A program made the translations under genes and the position numbers. A stretch of 64,000 nt of DNA from Methylorubrum rhodesianum (GTDB lineage Bacteria; Pseudomonadota; Alphaproteobacteria; Rhizobiales; Beijerinckiaceae), in the NCBI RefSeq assembly GCF_014199985.1, contig NZ_JACHOS010000005.1:186001-250000 (forward strand), written 5' to 3'. The notes under the pieces were generated by a model. It ran no database searches and was not told the DNA's origin. It saw only the letters and a program-made list of their open reading frames with translations. This document shows positions 42,415 to 51,584 of the stretch, piece by piece; within the stretch, counting starts at the first letter, position 1, and every line of letters begins with the position of its first letter.

Positions 42415-44448
42415 ATGAAGCGCGTATCCCCCGGTGAGGGCTTCATCGTGCCGCCACGCCCGACGCGGGTCGCCGCGGCCGAGACGCCCAAAGGTCCGCT
42501 CGCCTCCTCCCTCGTCGTGTTCGCGATCATCGTCGCCGGCCTGTTTCTCGCGCGCGAGGTGCTGATCCCCATCGCCATCGCGGTGCTCCTGTCCTTCGTG
42601 CTGGGCCCGCTGGTCAATTTCCTGCGCCGGCTGCGGCTGGGGCGGGCGGTGGCGGTGCTCGTCTCGGTGCTGTTTGCCGCGGGCCTGATCGCCGCGCTCT
42701 CCACCGTGATCGGCGTCCAGGTCGCCGAACTCGCCCAGGACGTGCCGCGCTACCAGCGCACCGTCGAGCGCAAGATCGAGGGGCTTCGCAACGGCTCCCT
42801 CGGCCAGACGATGGACTACATCGCCAACATCAACCGGGCGATCCACCAGAGCGGCGAGGAAAGCAAGGAGAGCGCCGAGCGCGCCAAGGAGCGATCCTTG
42901 CGCGAGCAGGCCGCCCGCAAGGCCGAGCCGGAACCGGCCAAGCCCCTGGTCGTGCAGGTGGAGGAGCGCCGCCCGAGCCCGCTCGAACTCGCCACCACCG
43001 TGCTCTCGCCGGTGGCGCAGCCCCTGGCCACCGCCGGCATCGTCATCGTCGTCCTCCTGTTCATCCTGATGCAGCGGGAGGACCTGCGCGACCGCCTGAT
43101 CCGGCTCGCCGGCTCAAGCGACCTCCACCGCACCACGGTCGCCATGGACGACGCGGCGCGGCGGCTCTCGCGCTACTTCCTGGGCCAGCTCGCCCTCAAC
43201 ACCGCCTTTGGCATCGTCATCGGCGTCGGGCTCTGGATCATCGGCGTGCCGAGCCCGGTGCTGTGGGGCATCTTCGCTCTGGTCATGCGCTTCATACCCT
43301 ATATCGGCGCCGTCCTGTCGGCGGTGCTGCCGATCGCGCTCGCGGCCGCGGTCGATCCGGGCTGGAGCATGGTGCTGGCGACCTTCCTGCTCTTCGCCAT
43401 CGTCGAGCCCATCGTCGGGCATGTCGTCGAGCCGCTGGTCTACGGCCACTCCACCGGCCTCTCGCCGTTCTCCGTGCTGGTCTCGGCTCTGTTCTGGACC
43501 TGGCTGTGGGGACCGGTCGGGCTCCTGCTCTCGACGCCGCTCACCGTCTGCCTCGTGGTGCTCGGACGCCACGTCGACCGGCTCGAATTCCTCGACGTGC
43601 TGTTCAGCAACCGCCCGGCGCTGACCCCGGTCGAGAACTTCTACCAGCGCATGCTCGCCGACGACCCGGAGGAGGCGCAGGAGCATGCCGAGCTGATCCT
43701 GCGGGAATGCTCGCTCTCGGCCTATTACGACGACGTCGTGCTGAAGGGTCTCGAGCTCGCCGCCCGCGACGCCGCGCGGGGCGTGCTGACGCCCGACCAG
43801 AAGGACGAGATCCGCGCCTCGATCACCGCGCTGGTGGAGGATCTGGAGGAGCGCGAGGACGCGGTGCCCGATCCGGCCTCCAAACCCACCCGCCTGATCC
43901 CGGACGGATCGCGCGACGGGGAGAGCGCCTGCAAGAGCGACCCGATCCCCGAGCCCGATCCGGACGACCTGCCCGAGCCGTGGCGCCGGGACGGCGCGGT
44001 GCTGCTCGTCTCCGGTCGCGGCTTCCTCGACGGGGCGGCGACGGCCATTGCCGACCAGCTCCTGCGCAAGCGCGGCTTCGGCACGCGGCAGGTGCCCTTC
44101 GCCGAGGTCGCGCGGGTGCGCATCGGAGCATGGGAGCCCGGTCCGGCCCAGGCGGTCTGCGTGATCTCGCTGGCCCTCTCCGGCGAGCCGACCCATCTGC
44201 GCCGCCTCGTCTCGCGGCTGCGCCAGAAGATCGATGCCGTGCCGATCGTCGCCGGGCTGTGGCGCCTCGACGAGCCGATTCTCTCCGACGAGGCGCAGCG
44301 GGCCAAGCTCGGGGCCGACGATCACGTCACCTCGCTGCGCGACCTGATCGAGACGATCCTCGCCATCGCGCGCAACGACGCGCCGCAGCAGCCGCAGCGC
44401 CAGGAGGCGGCGGTGCCGCCGCGGCAAGCGCTGCCCGAACCCGTCTAG
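42415..44448 (+). CDS. AI-2E/PerM-family transporter with C-terminal Rossmann-like domain, paralogue 2
   Basis: 677 residues from ATG at 42415. Same layout as the protein at 13492: membrane core with VLWGIFALVMRFIPYIGAV and YGHSTGLSPFSVL, soluble loop, helical linker (TPVENFYQRMLADDPEEAQE), acidic hinge, and a last domain with AVLLVSGRGFLDGAATAIA, VPIVAGLWRLDEP and GADDHVTSLRDLIE. Long stretches are near identical to the first copy, so they are ancient or recent duplicates 29 kb apart. Substrate unknown. The Asp-x-His of cobalamin domains is not seen in either copy. Confidence 0.82.
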   Translation: MKRVSPGEGFIVPPRPTRVAAAETPKGPLASSLVVFAIIVAGLFLAREVLIPIAIAVLLSFVLGPLVNFLRRLRLGRAVAVLVSVLFAAGLIAALSTVIGVQVAELAQDVPRYQRTVERKIEGLRNGSLGQTMDYIANINRAIHQSGEESKESAERAKERSLREQAARKAEPEPAKPLVVQVEERRPSPLELATTVLSPVAQPLATAGIVIVVLLFILMQREDLRDRLIRLAGSSDLHRTTVAMDDAARRLSRYFLGQLALNTAFGIVIGVGLWIIGVPSPVLWGIFALVMRFIPYIGAVLSAVLPIALAAAVDPGWSMVLATFLLFAIVEPIVGHVVEPLVYGHSTGLSPFSVLVSALFWTWLWGPVGLLLSTPLTVCLVVLGRHVDRLEFLDVLFSNRPALTPVENFYQRMLADDPEEAQEHAELILRECSLSAYYDDVVLKGLELAARDAARGVLTPDQKDEIRASITALVEDLEEREDAVPDPASKPTRLIPDGSRDGESACKSDPIPEPDPDDLPEPWRRDGAVLLVSGRGFLDGAATAIADQLLRKRGFGTRQVPFAEVARVRIGAWEPGPAQAVCVISLALSGEPTHLRRLVSRLRQKIDAVPIVAGLWRLDEPILSDEAQRAKLGADDHVTSLRDLIETILAIARNDAPQQPQRQEAAVPPRQALPEPV

Positions 44449-44485
44449 CGGGCGAGGGCGCCGGGGACCGACCGGATCGGGCGGA

Positions 44486-45325
44486 TCAGACTTCCGTCAG
44501 GTAGCTTCCGTGGACCCAACCCGAGAAATCGGGCAGTCCGGCCTCGTTGAGCACCGAGACGAAGCGCCAGTTTCCCTCGCGCTCATGGATCATCACCCGG
44601 GTGCCGTCCGCCAGCGGAACCGGCCGCAGCGGCGGTGCCGAGGCCCGGGGCTCGGACCGGATATTCAGGCCTGTGGGCGAGCGCACGGCGAAGACCTCGG
44701 GTCCCTCCTCCTCCCGTCCGAACACCTTCGCCTTGAACATCGACATGTCCCAGGCCGGACCGGGATCGGTCTTGCGGCCGGGCGAGATGTCGTCGTGGCC
44801 GATGATCTCGGTCAGGTCGTAATGGGAGCAGACGGCCTGCGCCACGTCGATCGTGGCGTGGATCTGCGCGTCGGTATAGGTCTCCCAGCCGCGCACCGGA
44901 CCACCGTTCTTGTGGCGAGCCTCGACGACCTTGCTGGCATCGACCGCGCTGCCCGTCCACGAGACCCAGCCCGATCCGGACTTCGAGAGCGGCCCCCAAT
45001 TCTCGATCTCGATACCGATCGCGCTGCGGTTGAGGCCGGTGTAGCGCTGACCGTCCTTGGCCGTCCAACTGCTCTGGCCCGCGTGCCAAGCGACCACGTT
45101 GAAGGGAACGCACTGGATCACCGTTCCGTCGCGGCGCACGACCACGTGCGCGGACACCTTCGCCTGCCGGTTCGAGAAGTACTTCGCGATATCCGAACTC
45201 GGCCCGCTGGCCGTGAAGTGAATGACGAGAAACTTCGGATCGAGCGCACCGCCTGCATTCGGCGAAGCGACGAAGTCGACTCCAGCCTGTCCGACAGCGA
45301 GCTTATGTGAACGAATTTTGTACAT
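44486..45325 (-). CDS. N-acetylmuramoyl-L-alanine amidase with SH3-like domain
   Basis: 279 residues from ATG at 45325 with GGGAGGA upstream. The amidase_2 fold is clear: FLVIHFTASG (first zinc His), AHVVVRRDGTVIQCVPF, WHAG, NRSAIGIEIENWG, and IIGHDDISPGRKTDPGPAWD (last zinc His, then the catalytic region). The C-terminal 75 residues form an SH3b domain (GLNIRSEP, GTRVMIHEREGNWRFV, GWVHGSYL). There is no signal peptide, so export or a phage-like or lytic role is unclear. It cleaves the amide between muramic acid and the stem peptide. Confidence 0.9.
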   Translation of the reverse strand: MYKIRSHKLAVGQAGVDFVASPNAGGALDPKFLVIHFTASGPSSDIAKYFSNRQAKVSAHVVVRRDGTVIQCVPFNVVAWHAGQSSWTAKDGQRYTGLNRSAIGIEIENWGPLSKSGSGWVSWTGSAVDASKVVEARHKNGGPVRGWETYTDAQIHATIDVAQAVCSHYDLTEIIGHDDISPGRKTDPGPAWDMSMFKAKVFGREEEGPEVFAVRSPTGLNIRSEPRASAPPLRPVPLADGTRVMIHEREGNWRFVSVLNEAGLPDFSGWVHGSYLTEV

Positions 45326-45634
45326 GAAATCCTCCCGGACCATGGACACGAACAATAGAAACTTTTATCGGATTCGATCGAATCAATAATCAGACTTATG
45401 CTCTCATGATTCTACACAAGTGACAACAGCAATCACTGCCACCGGCCATCCGGCAGGTCGTCCGATGCCCGCGAAACCTGACGGGGCAAGACTATCCGCC
45501 TCGGTCTCACCGCAAGCGGGGAGGGAGCGCCCACCCCGGCGGGCACGGGATGCGAACGGAAATCGCAGGGCCGGCTTGACGGCGCCCTCCGCCGACGTCT
45601 TCGTCTCAGTCCATCAACGGGAGACTGCCCCTCG
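45326..45634. other. intergenic region between divergent amidase and hisN genes
   Basis: About 310 bases. The amidase-proximal 110 bases are AT-rich and contain a palindrome (separate entry). The hisN-proximal part is GC-rich with no credible gene. No other signal could be supported. Confidence 0.5.
45371..45384. promoter_or_regulatory. 14-bp palindrome upstream of the amidase gene
   Basis: GATTCGATCGAATC is a perfect palindrome 46 bases upstream of the amidase ATG, in AT-rich DNA. Position and symmetry fit an operator for a dimeric regulator. Confidence 0.4.
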
Positions 45635-46426
45635 ATGAGCGTCGTCGATCTCGCCCAATTCATGGAAGACCTCGCCACCCAATCCGGGGCGGCGATCCTG
45701 CCGTTCTTCCGGGCGCATTTCGGCCTGGACGACAAGTCCCACGGAACCGGCCGCGCCTTCGATCCGGTCACCGAGGCGGACCGCGCGGCGGAGACCGTGA
45801 TGCGCCGGATGATCAAGGACCGGCTTCCCAGCCACGGCATCCTCGGCGAGGAGTTCGGCTCAGAGCGTGCGGACGCGGAATGCGTCTGGGTGCTCGACCC
45901 GATCGACGGCACCCGCGCCTTCATCAGCGGCCTGCCGACCTGGGGCACCTTGATCGGGCTCACCCATCACGGCGCGGCGGTGCGCGGCCTGATGCACCAG
46001 CCCTATCTCGGCGAGCGCTTCCTCGGCGACGGCAAGACCGCGAGCGTGCGCAGCCCCCGGGGCGAACGTCGCCTGCACAGCCGCCGCAGCGAGGCGCTCG
46101 GCGACGCCATTCTCGCCACCACCGATCCGCGCCTGTTCGCCGACGGCGAGGAGGCGGAGCGCTTCCGCGCGATCGAGGCGCAGGTGAAGATGTCGCGCTA
46201 CGGCGCCGACTGCTACGCCTACTGCATGCTGGCGGCGGGCCAAATCGACCTCGTGGTCGAGGCGGGCCTCAAGCCCTACGACATCGTCGCGCTGATCCCC
46301 ATCGTCGAGGGCGCGGGCGGGGTCGTGACGGGCTGGGACGGCGGACCGGCCACCGGCGGCGGCCGGATCGTGGCGGCGGGCGACCGCCGGCTGCACGAGG
46401 CCGCCCTGAGGCTGCTCAATCCGTAG
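45635..46426 (+). CDS. hisN: inositol-monophosphatase-type histidinol-phosphatase
   Basis: 263 residues. Metal-binding motifs of the IMPase fold: FDPVTEADRAAE, LGEEFGSERADAECVWVLDPIDGTRAFISG (the D-P-I-D-G-T signature), and KPYDIVALIPIVEGAGG. The short spacing and the GYP-like loop YGADCYAYCMLAAGQIDLV match the HisN group that replaces HisB in alphaproteobacteria. It dephosphorylates histidinol phosphate; a general inositol phosphatase cannot be excluded. Confidence 0.88.
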   Translation: MSVVDLAQFMEDLATQSGAAILPFFRAHFGLDDKSHGTGRAFDPVTEADRAAETVMRRMIKDRLPSHGILGEEFGSERADAECVWVLDPIDGTRAFISGLPTWGTLIGLTHHGAAVRGLMHQPYLGERFLGDGKTASVRSPRGERRLHSRRSEALGDAILATTDPRLFADGEEAERFRAIEAQVKMSRYGADCYAYCMLAAGQIDLVVEAGLKPYDIVALIPIVEGAGGVVTGWDGGPATGGGRIVAAGDRRLHEAALRLLNP

Positions 46427-46526
46427 ACACGGCTCGCTCCGGTGGCGCGGCCATGCCGGAGAGGTCCCCTTCTCCCGCAAACACCCATCGCCGAGGCGCG
46501 GTCCGCCGCGGCGATGGGGCTCCGGA

Positions 46527-48833
46527 TCAGGCGAAGATCAGATCCTTCACCTGTCCGGCCAGCGCGGTATCCCAGGACCAGTTGGAATGGCCGACCAGGT
46601 CGCTCGTGCGCAGGACGTCAAGCGGAACCGCCCCCTGCCCCTCGGCGACGACCTTCTCGTTCTTGAGCAGGCGCATGTAGCCGGCCTCGTCCACGCTGGC
46701 CTGCCATTTCGCCATCTCCCCCTCGACGATCGCGTCCGCCGCCGTGATCCGGTGCTTGGTGGCGCCCGTCAGGATCTCGAACGCCATGTCATCGCCGTTG
46801 CCGACCTGGCCGAGCCAGATGTTGTCGCTGTCGCGGCCATTGCCGGTGTCGAACACGCGCTGATAGCTGCCGTGGCTGAGATCGTCGAAGCGAACCTCGG
46901 CGAACATTTTGAAAGCGCCGTCGATCTCCGGGATGCCCTTGAACGGCGTGATCGTCACGTGGGTCACCTCGCCGACCAGCGGCTTGTCCGCCCCCCAATT
47001 CGACTTGCCGACGAACTCGTTGACCCGCGCGACGTCCTTGGGGACGATGCCCTGTCCCTCGCTCAGGAGCGCTCCGTCCTTGAACAGGCGCATCCAGCCG
47101 GTGTCGTCGACGCTGGTCGTCCAGGTCGCCTTCTGGCCCTCCACGATCGCGCCTTTCGCAACGATGGAGGCGGACTTGTCGCCGTTCACAATCGTGAACT
47201 GCATGTCGCTGGAGGTGCCGATCTGTCCGAGGAAGACGTTGTCGGCGTTCGCTCCGTTGCCGAGGTCGAAGACCCGCTGCCACGCACCGGCATCGATGTC
47301 GTCGAACCGAACCGTCGCGCTGGCGGTGAAGGCCCCGTGGATGTCGGGCAGGTCGTCCTTGAAGGTCAGGTCGTAGACGTTGCCGACCAGCGCCGTATCC
47401 TGCGCCCAGTTGGAGTGCCCGACGAACTCCTTCGCCCGCGTCACGTCGCGCGGCACGGTGCCCTGACCCTCGGCGACGAGCGCGCCGTCCTTGTAGAGCG
47501 ACATCCATCCCTTCTCGTCGACGCCGGCGGTCCAGCGCGCCTCCACGCCCTGCGTGATCGCGTCCTTGGCGGTGATGCGGTGCTTGACCGCGCCGTCGAG
47601 GATCTCGAAGGCCATGTCGCGCCCATTGCCGACCTGCCCGAGCCAGATGTTGTCGCTGTCGGGGCCGTTGCCGGTGTCGAAGACGCGCTGATAGTTGCCG
47701 CCCGCGAGATCATCGAACCGCACCCGCGCGGTGACGCTGAACGCGCCGTCGATGTCGGGAATGTCGGGGCGGTAGGCTTCGTCGGCGGCGGCGTTGAGGG
47801 CCATCGCGTAGGTCGCGCCGCCGGCCTTCACGGTGCCGAAGCGCCCCTGCAGGTGGGCGAGAAGACCGGCCGTGCCGAGCACCGTATCGTCGAAGCTCAA
47901 GGATTCGATCGAGGTCAGCGTATCGACGCTGCCCGAGGGGAGATGCTTGACGGCGAGCGGGCCGGTGGAGGTGCTCGCGTCGTAGAGGACGACGTAGTCC
48001 TGGCTCCGGCCTGCGAACACGGCCTTGTCGATGCCGTCGCCGCCATCCAGCGCGTCGTTTCCGGGTCCGCCGATGAGAACGTCGTCGCCCGCGCCGCCGA
48101 AGAGCCTGTCGTCGCCCGCACCGCCGTCGATCCAGTCGTTGCCGCCGTAGGCGTAGAAGGTGTCGCTGCGGTTGCCGAGCCAGATCTTGTCGGCACGCTC
48201 GGTCGCGATCGGCATGCCCCGGTCCTGGAGCATGGCGAGGTCGAGGTCCGAGATGCCCTTGCGCACACCCGAGGAGATCGAGGCGCCCATCAGATCCCCG
48301 TCGAACCCGACATGCGCCCGACCCCAATCGAGCGGGCTCGCGCCACCGAGAACCGTCCGCGTATTCTCGCCGTTGAAGACGAAGCCCCCGCCGGCATCCG
48401 TCGCGGCCTGGAAATCGAGAAAGCCGAGCGCGTGGCCGAGCTCGTGCTGCATCACCGAGAAGGCGTCGATCCGGTCGCCGGGAACACCTGCAACACCCGC
48501 CGGATCGTAGAACCAGCCGCGGTAACTATAATCGGCGAGCGTGAGGTCACCGTCGGGCTTGCTGCCGTTCCCGTCATAGCCCTCGCGGGCCTTGAGGATG
48601 GTGGCATAGTCCCACCCGCCTCCATTCCAGGCGTAGGTGGGTCCGGCGTTGGCGAGGATGCCGCCGCTGCCGATATTGCCGATCGCGAGGGCGATATCGA
48701 TCGTGCTGTCGCCTTGAATGTACTTGGCCCAGCCGTCGGCCGCGCCTTGAGCCGTCGCAAGGATCACGTCGGCCTGCCAACCGGCGAGCCAAGGCGAGTA
48801 GCCGTTTGCCCAAAAGACAGAGATTTTCGCCAT
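46527..48833 (-). CDS. RTX metalloprotease with three laminin-G-like repeats
   Basis: 768 residues. The N-terminal 210 form a metzincin protease: HELGHALGFLD gives HExxHxxGxxD, with Asp as third ligand as in snapalysin-like enzymes, and DLMGASI resembles the Met-turn. Residues about 235-265 are RTX calcium repeats (GGAGDDRLFGGAGDDVL). Then a beta linker and three repeats of about 135 residues, each opening I-D-G-A-F or IHGAF and holding RVFDTGNG, DNIWLGQVGNG and GQGTVPRDV; these look like concanavalin/LamG sandwiches. There is no signal peptide, so Type I secretion is expected. It likely degrades a protein while bound to glycan. Confidence 0.85.
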   Translation of the reverse strand: MAKISVFWANGYSPWLAGWQADVILATAQGAADGWAKYIQGDSTIDIALAIGNIGSGGILANAGPTYAWNGGGWDYATILKAREGYDGNGSKPDGDLTLADYSYRGWFYDPAGVAGVPGDRIDAFSVMQHELGHALGFLDFQAATDAGGGFVFNGENTRTVLGGASPLDWGRAHVGFDGDLMGASISSGVRKGISDLDLAMLQDRGMPIATERADKIWLGNRSDTFYAYGGNDWIDGGAGDDRLFGGAGDDVLIGGPGNDALDGGDGIDKAVFAGRSQDYVVLYDASTSTGPLAVKHLPSGSVDTLTSIESLSFDDTVLGTAGLLAHLQGRFGTVKAGGATYAMALNAAADEAYRPDIPDIDGAFSVTARVRFDDLAGGNYQRVFDTGNGPDSDNIWLGQVGNGRDMAFEILDGAVKHRITAKDAITQGVEARWTAGVDEKGWMSLYKDGALVAEGQGTVPRDVTRAKEFVGHSNWAQDTALVGNVYDLTFKDDLPDIHGAFTASATVRFDDIDAGAWQRVFDLGNGANADNVFLGQIGTSSDMQFTIVNGDKSASIVAKGAIVEGQKATWTTSVDDTGWMRLFKDGALLSEGQGIVPKDVARVNEFVGKSNWGADKPLVGEVTHVTITPFKGIPEIDGAFKMFAEVRFDDLSHGSYQRVFDTGNGRDSDNIWLGQVGNGDDMAFEILTGATKHRITAADAIVEGEMAKWQASVDEAGYMRLLKNEKVVAEGQGAVPLDVLRTSDLVGHSNWSWDTALAGQVKDLIFA

Positions 48834-49501
48834 CGATCAATCTTTCCATTAATCTGGACTTCGATCCGCCGCCGGCATGTCCATTCACCGGCCGAGGTCG
48901 ACAACTTCAAGTTCAGGATTTATCAGTCAATCGCTCGGCTCATCTGACCAAGCCTTCGCAACCGAGAGCTATTATCAATCTGCTCTTCGAATATTGAGAA
49001 GCGGATTAAAGTTTTATCTTAACATATGCTGGATTTTTGCGGATCGGCGCGAGCAAGCTCGTCCGCGACAGGACGAGCGCATCCGAGGAAATTTCACTGC
49101 AACAGTCATCGATCATCAGGGACATCCGCTTGTCCGAAACGATCGGTCGCGTGATAAAATTTTTTTCAGCGAGCATTCAAATGATCACGCCACTAAAATT
49201 ACGCATAGTGTCGAACTTTATTCTCAGTATGCGGCGTCTTCTGGCACAGAAAATTTGCGCACGATTGCTCGGATCGAATACCGGCAAGAAGATGCATTGA
49301 TCGAGGCAGGCCGACCGCCGAGACGGCATTCCGCTTCGATCCGGGGCGGTCGCATCGGACCGGAGCGCCCCTCGGGAGTCGCCCGCTACCGGCCATTTCC
49401 ATCCCTGGCGCGGCGGGCGCTGCGTATGAGGCGCGAAGGGGATCGGCGGCGCCGCGTTCAGCGCGCGCGTCCGGCGAACGCTCTCAGGCCGGTCCGGCGC
49501 C
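48834..49501. other. long intergenic region upstream of the metalloprotease
   Basis: About 670 bases. The first 480 are AT-rich and hold the metalloprotease promoter region. A hairpin GCTCGTCC-GCGACA-GGACGAGC lies at 49057-49078. Several short frames occur, but none has a ribosome-binding site or family character. From about 49310 the DNA is GC-rich up to the hydrolase stop. No mobile-element remnant was seen. Confidence 0.5.
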
Positions 49502-50536
49502 TCAGCCGGGGAGGGCGGGCTCAGACAGGGTCCGCTCGGCGGCAGCCTGGGAGCCGTGGCCCGGAATGAAGGCGTCGAAGGCGGCCCAGAAATCGGTGCG
49601 GATCGCGTCGCACTCGGTGAGGATCTCGTGGCGGGCACCCGGCAGCACGATCAGGTGCCCGGTCTTGAGCCGGGCGACGAAGCGCTCGATCGTCGGCGTG
49701 CCGCAGACGGGATCGGCTCCGGCCCCGATGATGAGGCAGGGCGTGCGGATCCGCCGGATCAGCGCCGGATCTTCCAGCCGGCGCATGGCGCGAAAGGCGG
49801 AGGCGAGCCAGGCGATCGTCGGATCGCCGACCGCGCCGGCGCCGACCTCGCGGGCGGCGGCCGCGTTGCGGGCGTAGCGCACCGGATCGGTGGAGAGGCG
49901 GTTGCCGGGGAACGGCTTGGTGGCGATCGAGACCTTGCTGCCGGAGGGCACGTAGCAGCGCCCGAGGCCGAGCCGGTGCAGTCCGCGCGCGAGCAGCGAG
50001 ACCGCCGCCGGCCAGCGCACCATGCGGATCGACAGCATCGGCGCGACGGTGACGAGCCGCCGGAACGGCAGCCAGCCCTCGGCCGATCCCGTCAGCGCCA
50101 CCGCGCCGCCCATGGAATGGGCGAGCCCGAAATACGGCTCGGGCATCATCGGCACGAGCACCGTCTCGGTGATCGCCTTGAGATCGAGGCGGTAATCGTC
50201 GAAGTGGCGGACATGGCCCTTGTGGGCATCGCGGACCTGCCGTCCGGAATCACCCTGCCCACGCCAGTCGAAGGCGACGACGCAGAAGCCGCGGGCGCGC
50301 AGGTCGGCGATCGTCTCGTAATATTTCTCGATGAACTCGGCCCGGCCCTGGAGCAGGCAGACCGTGCCCTTCACGCCGCGCGTCGTCGGCTGCCACGTCG
50401 CGGCCCGCAACGTTACGCCGTCATCGGTCTCGACCGGCACGAGCCGGGCGCCGGGCGGCACCGGGTTGCCGGGGGTGGGTCTCAGATTCAGCACGGCCGA
50501 CGCGTCCCGGAAAAATTTTCGCTCAAGCTCACGCAA
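49502..50536 (-). CDS. alpha/beta hydrolase (lysophospholipase-like)
   Basis: 344 residues from TTG at 50536; a GTG 14 codons later is an alternative. Nucleophile elbow GLAHSMGGAVAL (G-x-S-x-G), oxyanion segment QGRAEFIEKYYE as in monoglyceride lipases, FDWRGQGDSGR, and the catalytic His near the end in LPGARHEILTE. It is soluble and hydrolyses an acyl ester. It is divergent from hsp20. Confidence 0.87.
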   Translation of the reverse strand: MRELERKFFRDASAVLNLRPTPGNPVPPGARLVPVETDDGVTLRAATWQPTTRGVKGTVCLLQGRAEFIEKYYETIADLRARGFCVVAFDWRGQGDSGRQVRDAHKGHVRHFDDYRLDLKAITETVLVPMMPEPYFGLAHSMGGAVALTGSAEGWLPFRRLVTVAPMLSIRMVRWPAAVSLLARGLHRLGLGRCYVPSGSKVSIATKPFPGNRLSTDPVRYARNAAAAREVGAGAVGDPTIAWLASAFRAMRRLEDPALIRRIRTPCLIIGAGADPVCGTPTIERFVARLKTGHLIVLPGARHEILTECDAIRTDFWAAFDAFIPGHGSQAAAERTLSEPALPG

Positions 50537-50615
50537 AAACCTCGCAAACAGACCCTTGCGCGGTTTTTGGCTCCCACCAATATCACGGTAGCGCCGGCCG
50601 AGACGGCGGCGCGAC

Positions 50616-50676
50616 GGTCCGGCCCACGGGCGGACCTGAATACACAGAGCATGTTGCTTCGTCTGGAGGATATGTG
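50616..50676 (+). promoter_or_regulatory. ROSE-type RNA thermometer before hsp20
   Basis: The ribosome-binding site GGAGGATAT (50664-50672 region) faces TGTTGCTTC (50652-50660), the conserved U-U-G-C-U of ROSE elements. Pairing gives a weak stem with the G-G and U-U mismatches typical of ROSE, closed by GUCU. An upstream GC hairpin (GGTCC...GGACC, 50616-50636) fits the usual multi-hairpin leader. Melting at heat shock would free the start of hsp20. Confidence 0.8.
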
Positions 50677-51147
50677 ATGCGTCAGTTCGATCTGGCTCCC
50701 CTGTACCGTTCCACCGTCGGCTTCGACCGCCTTTTTGCGGCTCTCGACGGTTTCGTGAGCGCCGAGGCTGCTCCGACCTATCCGCCCTACAACATCGAGC
50801 GCACGGGTGAGAACGTCTACCGTGTCACCGTCGCGGTGGCCGGCTTCACCGAGGCCGACCTGTCGATCGAGGTGAAGGAGAACGCCCTCACCATCAAGGG
50901 CGAGCGCAAGGCCGCCGAGGGCAAGTCTTCCGAGGTTCTCTACCAGGGTATCGCCGCCCGCGCCTTCGAGCGCCGCTTCCAGCTCGCCGACCACGTGCAG
51001 GTGACCGGCGCCGTGCTTGAGAACGGCCTCCTCCACGTCGATCTCGTTCGCGAGGTCCCGGAGGCGAAGAAGCCGCGCCGCATCGAGATCGCGAGCCGGC
51101 CGTCGAGCCAGCCGGTGATCGAGGGCTCGGTCCAGCAGGCCGCCTAA
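50677..51147 (+). CDS. small heat shock protein Hsp20
   Basis: 156 residues from ATG at 50677. An N-terminal arm FDLAPLYRSTVGFDRLF, then the alpha-crystallin domain: YNIERTGENVYRVTVAVAGF, the dimerising strand ENALTIKGERK, and the conserved A-x-x-x-n-G-L-L seen as LENGLLHVDL. The C-terminal I-E-I anchor is RRIEIASR. It is an ATP-independent holdase in the cytosol. Production should be controlled by the ROSE element directly upstream. Confidence 0.94.
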   Translation: MRQFDLAPLYRSTVGFDRLFAALDGFVSAEAAPTYPPYNIERTGENVYRVTVAVAGFTEADLSIEVKENALTIKGERKAAEGKSSEVLYQGIAARAFERRFQLADHVQVTGAVLENGLLHVDLVREVPEAKKPRRIEIASRPSSQPVIEGSVQQAA

Positions 51148-51181
51148 CCGTCCGGCCGCAAGGCCGGCGACCCGGATGGAA

Positions 51182-51210
51182 AACGCCCCGGCCCTCGTGG
51201 CCGGGGCGTT
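51182..51210. terminator. 12-bp perfect hairpin between convergent genes
   Basis: AACGCCCCGGCC (51182-51193) and GGCCGGGGCGTT (51199-51210) pair fully around CTCGT. It lies between hsp20 and the secreted-protein gene that ends at 51225, as expected for a bidirectional terminator. Confidence 0.8.
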
Positions 51211-51224
51211 CTCGTATGGGGCGC

Positions 51225-51539
51225 TCAGAAATCCCCGAAGCGGTCGTTGTAGCTCGGCTCGTAACAGGTGAAACCGATGAAGCAGCCGGGCGTGTCGCGG
51301 GTCGGTACGAAGGCGCGCCGCCCGATCTCCGTCGCCTCGCAGAACGAACGGTCGCGCACGAAGCGGTCGTAGGTCTGCCCACCGGTGCCGAGCACCGCCG
51401 CGCCCTCGCGATGGATCACCGCGCGGGCCTGAGCACAGGTCATGTTCGTGGTGGAGGGGCGCTGCGCCAGGGCAGCGCCGGTACCGGCGATGAGCACGGC
51501 CGCGGCGACGAGGGCGGATCGCGAGAGGAGGCGTCGCAT
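51225..51539 (-). CDS. small secreted hypothetical protein
   Basis: 104 residues from ATG at 51539; an upstream start would add 12 residues and bury the signal peptide. MRRLLSRSALVAAAVLIAGT then GAALAQ is a signal peptide. The mature protein of about 79 residues has four cysteines (MTCAQA, SFCEAT, PGCFIG, FTCYEP), enough for two disulfides. It recurs as a short Cys-rich type in this genome group, but I cannot name a family. Confidence 0.7.
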   Translation of the reverse strand: MRRLLSRSALVAAAVLIAGTGAALAQRPSTTNMTCAQARAVIHREGAAVLGTGGQTYDRFVRDRSFCEATEIGRRAFVPTRDTPGCFIGFTCYEPSYNDRFGDF

Positions 51540-51584
51540 GAAGAGGATCCGGCGCGGAGACGTCTGCTTCCTCAACAGCGCCGA

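Noticed and set aside
45420..45638. 72-residue gene before hisN
   Set aside because: Overlaps the hisN start, low-complexity composition, no ribosome-binding site.
46587..48947. 786-residue open frame opposite the metalloprotease
   Set aside because: Antisense shadow; repeats only mirror the LamG-like repeats.
48877..49569. 230-residue gene in the metalloprotease upstream region
   Set aside because: The frame crosses an AT-rich to GC-rich border, lacks a ribosome-binding site and shows no protein-like pattern.
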